Assembly: GCF_000233695.2 (NCBI RefSeq)
Contig: NZ_CM001488.1
Coordinates: 1,804,203 to 1,868,202 of the forward strand
Length of the DNA stretch: 64,000 nt
DNA from: Desulfobacter postgatei 2ac9
Lineage (GTDB): Bacteria > Desulfobacterota > Desulfobacteria > Desulfobacterales > Desulfobacteraceae
Direction of reading: 5' to 3'
The notes beneath the pieces were generated by a model, which searched no databases, was not told the DNA's origin, and saw only the letters and a program-made list of their open reading frames with translations. Below are positions 15,348 through 24,456 of the stretch, one piece after another; within the stretch, counting starts at the first letter, position 1, and every line of letters begins with the position of its first letter. The position numbers and the translations under genes are program-made.

Positions 15348-15983
15348 TTAATTTGGAATAAATTGATTGAGGGTAGGGTAAACCTCATCTGCAAATTGCG
15401 TCAAAAGCACCTCGGTCTCTGTTTCATTTTTTATCACCGGCGCAATCAGGCGCACAAAAGAGCCGTCCGTGCGGTTTTTTGTGATTGAATCCAGCACGAG
15501 CCAGATTTTCTGCATATATTCTGAACTGATAATCCGCCCCCGGGAGTGGAACCAGTAATATACCACCTGCTTTTGCCCATCTTTGTTCAGCAGAAGTCGG
15601 GCTATTTTTATTGTTTTACCGCTCTTGGGTAAGTCAATCGGAATAACAGAGCTTTGGACAATATTCCACCCTGCACCAGGCATGCAGTTTTTGGGTGAAT
15701 GGATCAAATCGCCTTTACTCTGGCTTTGATAGAATCCCACATAAATATTCACCGCCTGGCCCGGGCCTTTGCTGAAGTTCGCCATGATATAGTCTTCAAC
15801 CCCCAGGATATTGTACACCTTTTCATCCATTTGACTGGATACACCCAGCCAGGGGCCAAGCTCAAGGGGAAATTGACTGAAGGGGCGGTTCGGTTTGATA
15901 CGCTCTGAGTGTGAAAACAGCGTTGTCAGGCCGGCGGCCGAAATAAGAAGGATTACGATAATGGCGGTATGTTTGGGTGACAT
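15348..15983 (-). CDS. epsI: EpsI protein (exosortase-associated, DUF3485)
   Basis: 211 residues with an N-terminal membrane anchor or signal (TAIIVILLISAAGLTTLFSH) and the EpsI family body: FPLELGPWLGVSSQMDEKVY, VNIYVGFYQSQSKGDLIHSP, KNCMPGAGW and VYYWFHSRGRIISSE. In many genomes this domain is fused to the C-terminus of the exosortase; here it is a separate gene immediately upstream. The biochemical role is not established. Only a few bases separate it from the beta-barrel gene on one side and the exosortase on the other. Confidence 0.9.
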   Translation of the reverse strand: MSPKHTAIIVILLISAAGLTTLFSHSERIKPNRPFSQFPLELGPWLGVSSQMDEKVYNILGVEDYIMANFSKGPGQAVNIYVGFYQSQSKGDLIHSPKNCMPGAGWNIVQSSVIPIDLPKSGKTIKIARLLLNKDGQKQVVYYWFHSRGRIISSEYMQKIWLVLDSITKNRTDGSFVRLIAPVIKNETETEVLLTQFADEVYPTLNQFIPN

Positions 15984-15986
15984 TTT

Positions 15987-17411
15987 TTAATCAAATATTG
16001 CTTTTTCAAGGCTTATTCTGGACAACACCTTATCCGGTCGGATAGGCCGTTCCGGAATAAAACGAACAAAAACGGAGATGGTATTTTCTTCGTAATTCTC
16101 TCTTGAGGCATCATTTGTTTTGAAATTTGTGTGAGTGGCATCGGCACTTACCTGGAGCCATCTCAACGGATTCCATGTCAGGCCGCCGCCGATCTCGTAG
16201 GTGTCGTCCTGGCGGTTTGTGGTGTCCTTGAACTGCTGAAGCTCGTAAGAACCAAACAGATTGGAGGAGAGACGCCTTGCAAGCATATAGCTTAAGTAAA
16301 ATCCTGCCTGGTAGCTTATATTGTAGCCCAGACTTGCAGCCTCCTCATCAGATTCTTCATATGAACTGCTGCCGGTGAGGTACAGCGACCCTTTTGGACT
16401 GAAATTAAAAATTTTGTAGACATTGAGATCCAAAAACGGGTCTGTTGAATCCTCATTGTTGTTATCCCATTCATTGAAAAGAATGCCGACCCCTATTGAG
16501 ACGCCTGAGTCCTCTGTTATATCCCAGTCAACACCCACGGAAGGATGATAAATGACATGATTTCCATCCTCCCTGTCAGACATGTAATGGCGGTATTTGA
16601 CATAGCCATCAAAATGCCGGGTAATTTTTCGAATGTACCGAATATCCCCTGCAATAGTCTCATAATCATTACCGGTAGTCATCTCAAACTTTTTGCCTTC
16701 ATATTCCAGATTGGTTCCAACGCCGTCCTTCCGGGTAAACCAGTAAGTTAAAAAGGCGCTGGGTTCATAGCTTTCATATTCATCGGCGTCCGAATTTTGA
16801 TAATTATCTGTTTCGTAGGAGAAATCTGCCCCCATACTGTTCTGAGGGCCAAATGCCTTACGGATGGAAGCACTGGTAGTATGCGTCTGGTGTTCCTTGT
16901 AATCACCGGTTCTGAGCTGCTGGTCAAAGCTGTTTGAATAGTCATAGGCAAGGGATGTTTTAACTGTTTTTGTTAACTGGCTGTCAACAGATGCACTTGC
17001 AGAATGCTCCCAGGACTCTCCGGTATTGTTTTCGTCATGCCCGTCATAACTGATATCTGCCGTGGCAGTCGTATGTTTTGTGGCCTGAAAGGCAGCAGAC
17101 AAGCCGGCGTTGTGATCCAGGCCGTCCCGTTCATTCAGATTTTTATAATCCGTATACTCCGGATTGTATTCCAGGTAAATTTTGCTTCTTTTGTTTAAAA
17201 ACCCCACGGAAAATCCAAGCTCATAGGACGTGGTCCACTCTTCAAACGTGTCGCTCCCGGTTTGAAAATAGTTGTCCGTATACTCCTCTGTGACTGTCAG
17301 CGTCGGTACAATCTGGGTAACCATCCTGGCCTGGACAAATGGAACCTGCACCACAAGACAGATCGCAGCAGCCCAAAAACATGCATGGAGAGTTATCATG
17401 GACAATTTCAT
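15987..17411 (-). CDS. Outer-membrane beta-barrel protein of the exosortase/EPS locus
   Basis: 474 residues. The start is set at MKLSMITLHACFWAAAICLV (17411) because GGGAGG lies 9 bases upstream and the result begins with a clean signal peptide (cleavage likely near VQA-RM). The rest is a long series of alternating aromatic strands typical of an outer-membrane barrel, for example LEYNPEYTDYKNLN, NLEYEGKKFEMTTGNDYE and NLFGSYELQQFKDTTN, with a terminal-type strand VFVRF. Such proteins accompany PEP-CTERM-type EPS clusters and are thought to form or assist the secretion channel; that role is inference. Confidence 0.8.
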   Translation of the reverse strand: MKLSMITLHACFWAAAICLVVQVPFVQARMVTQIVPTLTVTEEYTDNYFQTGSDTFEEWTTSYELGFSVGFLNKRSKIYLEYNPEYTDYKNLNERDGLDHNAGLSAAFQATKHTTATADISYDGHDENNTGESWEHSASASVDSQLTKTVKTSLAYDYSNSFDQQLRTGDYKEHQTHTTSASIRKAFGPQNSMGADFSYETDNYQNSDADEYESYEPSAFLTYWFTRKDGVGTNLEYEGKKFEMTTGNDYETIAGDIRYIRKITRHFDGYVKYRHYMSDREDGNHVIYHPSVGVDWDITEDSGVSIGVGILFNEWDNNNEDSTDPFLDLNVYKIFNFSPKGSLYLTGSSSYEESDEEAASLGYNISYQAGFYLSYMLARRLSSNLFGSYELQQFKDTTNRQDDTYEIGGGLTWNPLRWLQVSADATHTNFKTNDASRENYEENTISVFVRFIPERPIRPDKVLSRISLEKAIFD

Positions 17412-17449
17412 GAGATCATACCTCCCGCTTTGTTGAAAATATCGCAAGA

Positions 17450-18046
17450 TCAGGGAACGATAATGATATCGTCGGCCTTGAGCTGAATATCATTTGCCAG
17501 CTCACCGTCCGTAATATCGTCGTAATCAATTTTGATCATCTGTTCCTTTCCGTTTTCCCTGCGTACCAGGATGATCTCATCCTTGGATGCCCATTCAGTA
17601 AATCCTTTGGCCAAAGCAAACGCCTGTACAACGGTCAGCTTTTTAACTAAAGGATATTCACCTACACCCATTACTTCACCAAGTATGTAATATTTCTGGC
17701 TTCCCGGGTCTGCCAGCGTGACGGTGACTGTTGGTGCTTCTACAAACTCAGCCAACCGAGTCTCAATTATTTTTTTCAATTCCATTGTGGAGCGGCCTTC
17801 AGCCTGGATATCATCCAGCAGAGGAATGGTGATTTTACCGTCATTGCGGACAAATACGTTTTCAAATGTCAAATCTGCTTCCTTCCATGTTGTGACTCGC
17901 AGGACATCTCCAACGCCAATTTTATAATCTTTGTTGGTGGATACCTGAGTGCTGTCTGCCGCAACAGCTACTGCCAGACAAACACAGGCGGTACACAACA
18001 CAAAAAAGGAACCCAAAAACCATTTTATTGAATTAATTTTAAACAT
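17450..18046 (-). CDS. Polysaccharide export protein (Wza/SLBB type)
   Basis: 198 residues with a signal peptide (FFVLCTACVCLAVAVAADS). The Poly_export motif YKIGVGDVLRVTTWKEADLT is followed by RNDGKITIPLLDDIQAEGRS, and then an SLBB-type second half (YYILGEVMGVGEYPLVKKLT). This is the short form associated with exosortase loci (TIGR03027-like). A strong RBS, GAGGGGGCGGAGCT, precedes the ATG. The protein would sit at the outer membrane and pair with the chain-length/kinase complex. It is separated from the upstream sugar transferase by 167 bases holding a palindrome. Confidence 0.9.
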   Translation of the reverse strand: MFKINSIKWFLGSFFVLCTACVCLAVAVAADSTQVSTNKDYKIGVGDVLRVTTWKEADLTFENVFVRNDGKITIPLLDDIQAEGRSTMELKKIIETRLAEFVEAPTVTVTLADPGSQKYYILGEVMGVGEYPLVKKLTVVQAFALAKGFTEWASKDEIILVRRENGKEQMIKIDYDDITDGELANDIQLKADDIIIVP

Positions 18047-18086
18047 AGCTCCGCCCCCTCGATTACATCGATTAATCTCTTTTTGA

Positions 18087-18107
18087 AATCTGTATATATC
18101 ACAGATT
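18087..18107. promoter_or_regulatory. Perfect 7 bp palindrome, candidate operator
   Basis: AATCTGT-N7-ACAGATT, lying 41 bases upstream of the export gene start inside the only sizeable gap of the EPS operon (18047-18213). The spacing is that of a dimeric regulator site. No recognisable sigma-70 promoter was identified with it; an RNA hairpin role is an alternative. Confidence 0.35.
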
Positions 18108-18213
18108 CGCTAAATTTTATGACCCATTAAAACTAAAGACACCAGCAATGCACGGCTAAAATGGCCGCCGCAGGCGCTTCGCCCTCTTGTATCTTGCTTT
18201 ATGTAAATCTTGC

Positions 18214-19605
18214 TTACCTTGCACCTTTGCCGAAAAGAACGGTCTTAACGGTTTTTAAAAGGATGACCATATCCAGGGCAAAGGACATATTTTTTATATA
18301 AAAAAGATCATAATTGAGTTTTTCCACGGCATCTTCAACGGTTGCTCCGTAATCATAACAGACTTGAGCCCAGCCCGTGAGCCCTGGCTTTACATTAAAT
18401 CGCTGGGCGTAAAAAGGAATTTGTTTTTCCAGCTGATCCGTAAAAAATTTGCGTTCGGGACGTGGCCCCACAAGACTCATGGTGCCCCTGAGGACCTCCC
18501 ATAACTGGGGCAGTTCATCTATCCTGTATTTCCGTATGACGCGTCCCACCCGTGTGATGCGGTTATCGTTATTACCGGCCCATACCGGACCTGTTAATTT
18601 TTCAGCATCCTGCACCATGGAACGGAATTTATGCATCATATATTCTTTTTTACCACCGCCAACCCGGTCCTGGGCAAAAAAAACAGGCCCTTTTGAATCC
18701 ATCTTGATCAGAATGGCCACTATTATCAACAAAGGAGAAAGAAGTATCAGAAGGAGTGAAGCCAAAATGATATCCTGCATCCGCTTCATAGCCGCTTTAA
18801 ACAGTGATTTATGGAACCCCTTGGAAAAAATCAACCATGAGGGCTCTATCTCTCGAACCAAGACCTTTCCGGTCAGCATTTCATAGAAAGCGCTGCCTGA
18901 AATGATATCAATACCGTCGGTCCTACAGTTAATCAGCTCCTGGGTTGGAAATCGTCCTCTTTTTTCCTTAAATGCCACAATAATTTTGTTTATGCCATAT
19001 ATTTTTGAAATTTCGCCAAGCGTTTTATCCTTTTGCTTCACCACCAAATTTTCAGGCAGTCTATCTGTTTCCTTGTCAGGTTCATCAGGAATAACAGCAC
19101 AAACTGTATAGCCGCAGTCTATGGTTCTCGTGATTTTTTTATAAATATCCTTGGCCAGCTTGCTGGAACCAAGAATAATAATACGATGGTTAAACATCCC
19201 TTTGTTAAGAATATGAAGATAGCCGATCCGCCAGAATATGATGAAAAAAATCAGAAAACATACGCTTAAGATATAAATTTTCTGATCTATAATCACCAGA
19301 GGGAAAAGAAAATAGACGCCGGCCAGGAAGATAGAAGCAACCCCCAGTGATTGTAGCAGGCGGATTATAATTTCCGGGATCTGTGAAGCAATGTCAAAAT
19401 CATAAAGGTCATTGTAATACAAGCAGGTTTGTAAAATAGCAGTGATCAGAAATATTCTTAAAATCAACATCAGATCAAACCAGTATGAATTGGAAACGGT
19501 TAAAATGGCTGTTGATAAAAGAAAACAACTGAAAATCACGCATCCTTCCAGAAAAAAAAACAACATGTTTCTGATAGGGAAATATTGGCGCAAAATACTG
19601 AGCAT
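18214..19605 (-). CDS. EPS-initiating sugar transferase (undecaprenyl-phosphate phosphoglycosyl transferase)
   Basis: 463 residues. Several N-terminal membrane segments, a central NAD-binding-like domain (HRIIILGSSKLAKDIYK), and the C-terminal bacterial sugar-transferase domain: AMKRMQDIILASLLLILLSP, FFAQDRVGGGKKEYMMHKFRSM, DELPQLWEVLRGTMSLVGPRPE, and NVKPGLTGWAQV. This is the TIGR03013/EpsB_2 type found in PEP-CTERM/EPS loci. It transfers a sugar-1-phosphate to undecaprenyl phosphate at the inner membrane, the first step of repeat-unit assembly. The gene follows the tyrosine kinase by 25 bases. Confidence 0.92.
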   Translation of the reverse strand: MLSILRQYFPIRNMLFFFLEGCVIFSCFLLSTAILTVSNSYWFDLMLILRIFLITAILQTCLYYNDLYDFDIASQIPEIIIRLLQSLGVASIFLAGVYFLFPLVIIDQKIYILSVCFLIFFIIFWRIGYLHILNKGMFNHRIIILGSSKLAKDIYKKITRTIDCGYTVCAVIPDEPDKETDRLPENLVVKQKDKTLGEISKIYGINKIIVAFKEKRGRFPTQELINCRTDGIDIISGSAFYEMLTGKVLVREIEPSWLIFSKGFHKSLFKAAMKRMQDIILASLLLILLSPLLIIVAILIKMDSKGPVFFAQDRVGGGKKEYMMHKFRSMVQDAEKLTGPVWAGNNDNRITRVGRVIRKYRIDELPQLWEVLRGTMSLVGPRPERKFFTDQLEKQIPFYAQRFNVKPGLTGWAQVCYDYGATVEDAVEKLNYDLFYIKNMSFALDMVILLKTVKTVLFGKGAR

Positions 19606-19630
19606 TTTTTTAAGGAAGCTCCCGGTTTAA

Positions 19631-20485
19631 TCAACGCTGCTGATGATATCCGTATCCATAACCACTTTTATGATAACCATAACCATATCCAATCGTTTTT
19701 TTTGAGAAATTCGTTACAACCCCCAATACCTTTTCACGGCCGTAAATATCCAGAATGTCTAAAACCTCTTTGATTCGTGTTTTTCCATGGCGGATAACTA
19801 AAATAATGCCATCTACAAACCGGGCAATGGCATTGGTTTCTGATGTGATATAAGGAGGCGAAGTATCAATAATGATGTATCTGTCATTATAACGCAGTTT
19901 GACCTCATGGAGCAGGCGGCGCATCTGGTCAGAAGACAAAAGTTCTGACGGATTAGGCGGAATCTGCCCTGCGGGCAGAATAGTCAATTTGTTTACAGAC
20001 GATTTTTTAAGAACCGAAGACAAAGGTATGTTCTTTGCCAAGTAATCGCTCAAGCCCTGCTCTTTACCGCTATAGCCAAAAGATGTATGAATCGTCGGTG
20101 ACCTGAGATCACAGTCCATGAGAAGAACATATTCATCAATACTTTGGGCTATGCTTACGGCAAGATTGGCTGCCACAAAGGATTTGCCTTCATGTGGAGA
20201 GGCGCTTGTCACCATGATCGTTTTAGGCGGGGTTCCTTTTTCAGGGAACAAAATATTGTTTTTTAACAGCCGGAATTGTTCCGAAACAGGCGAATGAGGG
20301 TCGGAGGCTGTGACAAGAGCTGAATCTGTCCGCCTGGAACCGGATTGAGTTACCTCGTCTGATTGTTTATAAACCTGGCTGTCTGGATTATCACAGACCA
20401 AAGCTGTGTCATCTCTTAATTCAGATTCTTTTTCCGCTGTTACCTTATTTCCTGCTTTTTCCAGCGCCTTAAATATCTTTCCCAA
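19631..20485 (-). CDS. Exopolysaccharide tyrosine autokinase (CpsD/CapB type)
   Basis: 284 residues from a TTG start (MGKIFKALEKAGNK). Walker A ASPHEGKSFVAANLA, Walker A' LLMDCDLRSP and Walker B YIIIDTSPP define a BY-kinase of the XrtA-associated type (TIGR03018). The C-terminus is a tyrosine cluster, GYGYGYHKSGYGYGYHQQ, the autophosphorylation tail. It works with the separately encoded chain-length protein just upstream (20-base gap) to control polymer length and export. No other plausible start lies nearby, and AAGG precedes the TTG. Confidence 0.92.
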   Translation of the reverse strand: MGKIFKALEKAGNKVTAEKESELRDDTALVCDNPDSQVYKQSDEVTQSGSRRTDSALVTASDPHSPVSEQFRLLKNNILFPEKGTPPKTIMVTSASPHEGKSFVAANLAVSIAQSIDEYVLLMDCDLRSPTIHTSFGYSGKEQGLSDYLAKNIPLSSVLKKSSVNKLTILPAGQIPPNPSELLSSDQMRRLLHEVKLRYNDRYIIIDTSPPYITSETNAIARFVDGIILVIRHGKTRIKEVLDILDIYGREKVLGVVTNFSKKTIGYGYGYHKSGYGYGYHQQR

Positions 20486-20505
20486 AACCTTATTATACTC
20501 CGGTA

Positions 20506-22134
20506 TTATAAATTGAGTGTGGTTTTTATAAAATTCATTGTTCGGTCCAGGCCTTTATGATTCAATATTGCAAAAAATGCCAGAAACACGGCACTATAGC
20601 TGCAGCAACAGATGAACATGGCCCATTCAATTTTTTTCTTTGTCCTGCCGTTCGGTTTTTCCAGCGGGGGAATTGATGCCAAAATAGGCAGCCCTAGCAG
20701 GGTGTCAATCTGATCATCCCGCCGGATGACAGAGAAGGTGAGCAACTCCTTTAAAAAAAGTATACCTCCGCCCAATCCAAGGCCCCCGGCGATGGATAAT
20801 AAAAACATCAGTTTAACATTCGGAGAGATCGGCTTTTCCGGCAGGCGGGCATGATCCAGTATCCGGAACTGCTCCCCTTTTTGTTTTTTTTCCATGTTGA
20901 CGGACAATTCGGCTTCCAGCTTTCTGTCCAAAATAGAGTTGTACACGTTCTGAATATTGCTGTAGTCGCGTGTAAGTGATTGGAGTTCCAGTTCTCGTTT
21001 GGGCGTATCTTCAACGCGCTGCGCATAAATTTTCATTTTTTCCTGAATTGCTGAGACCTCAGCTTGAATATTATTCGCCTCCGCGACAAGTTGAGCGCGC
21101 TGCGCCTTCAACGGTGCCACAGGATCCATTCCCATGTCCGGCAGAATATCTTCCTCTGACTCGGCTGAGGGTAGTTCCTCCTCTTCCTTTGCAGCTTCCA
21201 GATTTTGCTTTAATTTCTCTATAATTCTTTTTAATTTTTTGACATCCGGATGCTTTTCAGTATATCGAAGCAAAAGCGCATCGTATTTTTCTTGAGCAGC
21301 CTGGAGAGCAGAATCATCGCCTTCCTGGGAGTCATCAAAATCAAAACTTAGAAAATCATCTCCACCACTGCCGGAACCGCCTGTCGCAGCCATGGATGAA
21401 ATCTGGGAATCAAGTTGACTAATGGAATTATTCACTTCCCTTAAAAGCATTGCTTTATCAGTGACCTGCTTTTGCATGCGATCCAAAGTGCGTAAATTAG
21501 ATTCCAATTCATCAGGTAACCCGCCAAGATACTTTGCCCTGAACGCCGCAAGTTTCTGCTCTTTTTCCTCAAGCCGTTTTTTGGTTTTCTCTAACTCTGA
21601 GTCAAGGAATTCACTGGTTCCTATGGCCTGGGCCTCCCGGACTTTGAGGTTCTCATCCATAAAATATGAGGCCAGCGTATTGGCAATGCGCATTACCCGC
21701 TGTGGCTCACTGCCGGTGAAAGAGATGGAAAAGGCTTCTGAACCTCCCCTGGAATGTTCAATTTTAACCTTTATCCGTTTTCTCAACGCCTCTATTTTCT
21801 CTTCCTGGTACATACCGCTACTATTTTCGTACAGCCCGAACTGTTCAATAATCTGCTCAAGATTGCTTCGGCTGAGAACCTGCTGGGATATGGTGCTGAT
21901 CCGCTCGCCGATACTCGAAGAGACAACAGATTTTATATAGTTGATGGGAACCCGCTGGGGCTGAACAAGGATCATTGTGCCGGCCTCGTAGGTTTTATTG
22001 GCAGTCAGTGTCATCCCAAGTCCCAATGTCAAGGAAATGCACAAAGGAACAATCAAGAACCAGCGTCCCCGGATAAGGACATCAATAATATAATCTGGTT
22101 TAATTTGAGTCTGCGACTGAAATGGGTCTGCCAT
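20506..22134 (-). CDS. Wzz-type chain-length determinant of the exosortase/EPS locus
   Basis: 542 residues from the ATG at 22134 (MADPFQSQTQIKPD); an ATG two codons earlier has AGGA touching it, whereas this one is 6 bases from it. N-terminal Wzz domain with the first membrane segment (GRWFLIVPLCISLTLGLGM), a long periplasmic coiled coil (residues ~180-440, including the acidic insert DDFLSFDFDDSQEGDD), the PISPNVKLMFLLSIAGGLGL proline-rich second segment, and a third hydrophobic segment near the C-terminus. Family TIGR03007. As the first gene after the sigma-54 promoter at 22286-22300 it probably heads the EPS operon. Confidence 0.92.
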   Translation of the reverse strand: MADPFQSQTQIKPDYIIDVLIRGRWFLIVPLCISLTLGLGMTLTANKTYEAGTMILVQPQRVPINYIKSVVSSSIGERISTISQQVLSRSNLEQIIEQFGLYENSSGMYQEEKIEALRKRIKVKIEHSRGGSEAFSISFTGSEPQRVMRIANTLASYFMDENLKVREAQAIGTSEFLDSELEKTKKRLEEKEQKLAAFRAKYLGGLPDELESNLRTLDRMQKQVTDKAMLLREVNNSISQLDSQISSMAATGGSGSGGDDFLSFDFDDSQEGDDSALQAAQEKYDALLLRYTEKHPDVKKLKRIIEKLKQNLEAAKEEEELPSAESEEDILPDMGMDPVAPLKAQRAQLVAEANNIQAEVSAIQEKMKIYAQRVEDTPKRELELQSLTRDYSNIQNVYNSILDRKLEAELSVNMEKKQKGEQFRILDHARLPEKPISPNVKLMFLLSIAGGLGLGGGILFLKELLTFSVIRRDDQIDTLLGLPILASIPPLEKPNGRTKKKIEWAMFICCCSYSAVFLAFFAILNHKGLDRTMNFIKTTLNL

Positions 22135-22140
22135 ATTCAT

Positions 22141-22648
22141 TCCTGAGTAAAACTGAAAGTATTTGTATCATAAAAGGGAAAATCAATATTTATCAGGTCC
22201 TGTTTTTTTGTCAATATTTTATTGTGCATAAAAGCCTTTCATAACAGTGAAACCTTTAAACAACGAACAAACACCAATTGCAAAAGCAATTATGGTGCCA
22301 CATTTAATTTTTTACTAAAATAATAATTATGGAAATTTTAAACGCCTTGAAATCAAACACTCTTTTTTCATCTAAAATAAAGCTTGTTAAATTTTAAAAT
22401 TTTCCACGGAGGGGGATTCACAAATTAAAATGATTAAAAAAGTCATAAAATATGAAAAAAAAGTAATAATTATGGATGATTTTTTCGTACCCAACTGTTT
22501 GAGTCCAGTTGATTACCCTTTTAGGGGGATACAATACGGGCGTCTCAGGAGGGCGGATTCTTTATTTTTACCCGGTACAAAGGATCCCCAATAAGCACCT
22601 GTTTCCAGGACAGATATGGCAGACTGACCAGATAAGATTCGGCCAAGG
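22141..22648. other. 508-base intergenic region upstream of the EPS operon
   Basis: AT-rich. It holds the sigma-54 promoter described separately, an AT palindrome (AAATTTTAAAATTTT, about 22390), and a GGAGGGGG stretch at 22408-22415. A short plus-strand frame of 54 codons (22430-22594) follows the GGAGGGGG at 14 bases, but I see no family resemblance and do not call it a gene. The 3' end of the epimerase gene on the minus strand enters at 22649; no clear terminator was recognised. Confidence 0.6.
22286..22300 (-). promoter_or_regulatory. Sigma-54 (RpoN) promoter of the EPS operon
   Basis: On the minus strand the sequence reads TGGCACC-ATAA-TTGC, matching the RpoN consensus TGGCAC-N5-TTGC at every invariant base. 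The -24 GG is at 22299-22298 and the -12 GC at 22287-22286, giving a start near 22274 and a ~135-base leader before the chain-length gene. Exosortase/EPS loci commonly depend on the PrsK/PrsR two-component system with a sigma-54-dependent regulator; that regulator is not in the window. Confidence 0.75.
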
Positions 22649-23689
22649 TCAGTTTTCCCCGGGCCAGAACATCAAATGGTTCATGTACCAGCGGGCTGCC
22701 ATATCAAGACCGGCATGAACCGAGTACTGCGGGCTGTATCCCAGAAGATCCCGGGCCTTGGATATATCTGCCAGGGAATGGCGAACATCTCCCGGCCTGA
22801 AATCCCTGTATTCCGGCATTACACCGGCGCGGTCCGGCAGTGCGTCGGCCACACGGTCACGGATTAAAGAAAACAGCTGATTTAACGTGGTGCGCTGACC
22901 AAATGCAACATTGTATACCTGGTCGGCGGCGTCATCCCCGGCTGTTGCCGCCAGCAGATTGGCCTGAACACAATTATCGATGAAACAAAAATCCCGGCTG
23001 GTTTCACCGTCCCCATTTATATACACCGTGCTTTTACGGATCAATGCACCAAACCATAAAGGAATTACTGCGGCATAGGCCCCGTTAGGGTCCTGGCGGC
23101 GGCCGAATACATTAAAATACCGAAGCCCGATGCTTTTAAACCCGTAGGTGGAAGCAAACACCCGGGCGTAGAGTTCATTGACCAGTTTTGTCACGGCATA
23201 GGGGGAAAGAGGATTGCCGATATTTTCCTCTTTTTTGGGAAGTGTTGGATGGTCTCCATAGGTGGAACTTGACGCAGCATATACAAACCGCTTTACACCT
23301 GCGTCCCGGGCGGCGGTCAGCATATTTAAAAAGCCTGTAATATTATTTTCATTGGTGGTCAAGGGATCGGCAACAGACCGGGGAACAGAGCCCAAAGCAG
23401 CCTGGTGAAGTACATAATCCTGCCCTTTGCAAACCGTCGCGCAGGTGCCGGCATGGGTGATGTCCCCTTCAATAAAAAAAAATTTCTGCCATGCCTCAGG
23501 ACCCACTGCTTCTTTGACCTGGTCCAGATTATGCTGAAATCCTGTGGAAAAATTATCCAGGCCGGTCACGGTCTGCCCTAAATTAAGCAGGGTTTCCAGA
23601 AGATTGGAGCCAATGAAGCCCGCGCATCCGGTGACCAGCCAGGAACGAGGATTCTCTTTTAAATTCTGTTGTATTAATGTGAAATGCAT
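22649..23689 (-). CDS. tviC: TviC/WbpP-like UDP-sugar 4-epimerase (SDR family)
   Basis: 346 residues from [17 protein letters not shown] at 23689; upstream in-frame sequence belongs to the protease gene region. NAD-binding [14 protein letters not shown], catalytic SSSTYGDHP and [13 protein letters not shown] (YxxxK), then [20 protein letters not shown] and [15 protein letters not shown]. These last motifs are typical of the TviC/WbpP branch, which epimerises N-acetylated UDP-hexosamines or their uronic acids at C4. With the TviB-like dehydrogenase of the same locus it points to a GalNAcA-type residue in the polysaccharide. It is the last gene of the upstream half of the locus. Confidence 0.88.
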   Translation of the reverse strand: MHFTLIQQNLKENPRSWLVTGCAGFIGSNLLETLLNLGQTVTGLDNFSTGFQHNLDQVKEAVGPEAWQKFFFIEGDITHAGTCATVCKGQDYVLHQAALGSVPRSVADPLTTNENNITGFLNMLTAARDAGVKRFVYAASSSTYGDHPTLPKKEENIGNPLSPYAVTKLVNELYARVFASTYGFKSIGLRYFNVFGRRQDPNGAYAAVIPLWFGALIRKSTVYINGDGETSRDFCFIDNCVQANLLAATAGDDAADQVYNVAFGQRTTLNQLFSLIRDRVADALPDRAGVMPEYRDFRPGDVRHSLADISKARDLLGYSPQYSVHAGLDMAARWYMNHLMFWPGEN

Positions 23690-23736
23690 ATGGATGTTCC
23701 TATATGTTTTACAGGTGTTGCTCGCAACCCCCAAAT

Positions 23737-24456
23737 TTACCACAACTCCCAATGCCCGAAGTAATATACATAAAGGGCCAGCCCGATATTGGTTACCCCG
23801 TGGGCAACAATGCAGGAGATCAGATCTTTTCTCAATATCCACAAAAGGGCCATGAGTAAGCCGTAGGCGATCGCTGCAGGCCATTCGCCAACTATATGGC
23901 CCGCAGCAAAAATAGTCGTTGAAATCACAATGGCGTAAACACTCCACTGCCCGGGTGCCACATCAAAAAGAGTGGCATTATCCAGCGCTGCAGAAAAGGC
24001 GTTGGGCGTTTTTTGTCTGCGCAGAAGATCCCATTGCAGGGCAACCCGGAAGACGAATCCGCGCATGAACAACTCTTCAAAAACCGGTACCACAAAACCC
24101 GCTGTCACAAGCCTTAGGTAAAATGAGAGATCAGACCAGGGCGCCCCATCCTTGGGGTTCGTAAACGGGGCATATAAACCGCACCACACCACCAGCCCAA
24201 TGATTCCGAAAAGGATTCCCCACAAACAGGATGCCCATTTATTTTTAGGGCCGGTTAAAGGCGCGTACCATTTCCAGGCCCAGATCAAAAGCCCGGGCAC
24301 AATCACCAGTTTCATTATATATATGATTTCTTCGGGCAGCTTGTTATGCAGAACGGAAGAAAGCGCCACATACGCGAAATACGGTGCTGCATAGGGAATC
24401 AGCAGATCCATGTTTTTCCATTTTTCCCGGGAACAGGCCGTGTTGGATGTATTCAC
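23737..24456 (-). CDS. CPBP/CAAX-type intramembrane protease, exosortase-locus type
   Basis: 239 residues with about seven hydrophobic segments. Signature residues of the Abi/CPBP family: [13 protein letters not shown] (EExxxR), [14 protein letters not shown] (motif 2 His) and [14 protein letters not shown] (motif 3 His). It matches the CAAX-protease-related family that travels with PEP-CTERM systems (TIGR03008). Substrate unknown; a role in processing envelope proteins is inference. It overlaps the ATPase gene by 4 bases (24453-24456). Confidence 0.85.
   Translation of the reverse strand: MNTSNTACSREKWKNMDLLIPYAAPYFAYVALSSVLHNKLPEEIIYIMKLVIVPGLLIWAWKWYAPLTGPKNKWASCLWGILFGIIGLVVWCGLYAPFTNPKDGAPWSDLSFYLRLVTAGFVVPVFEELFMRGFVFRVALQWDLLRRQKTPNAFSAALDNATLFDVAPGQWSVYAIVISTTIFAAGHIVGEWPAAIAYGLLMALLWILRKDLISCIVAHGVTNIGLALYVYYFGHWELW

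Noticed and set aside
22430-22594. 54-codon plus-strand frame after GGAGGGGG
   Set aside because: RBS spacing is too long (14 bases), the composition is AT-driven and no family is recognisable.
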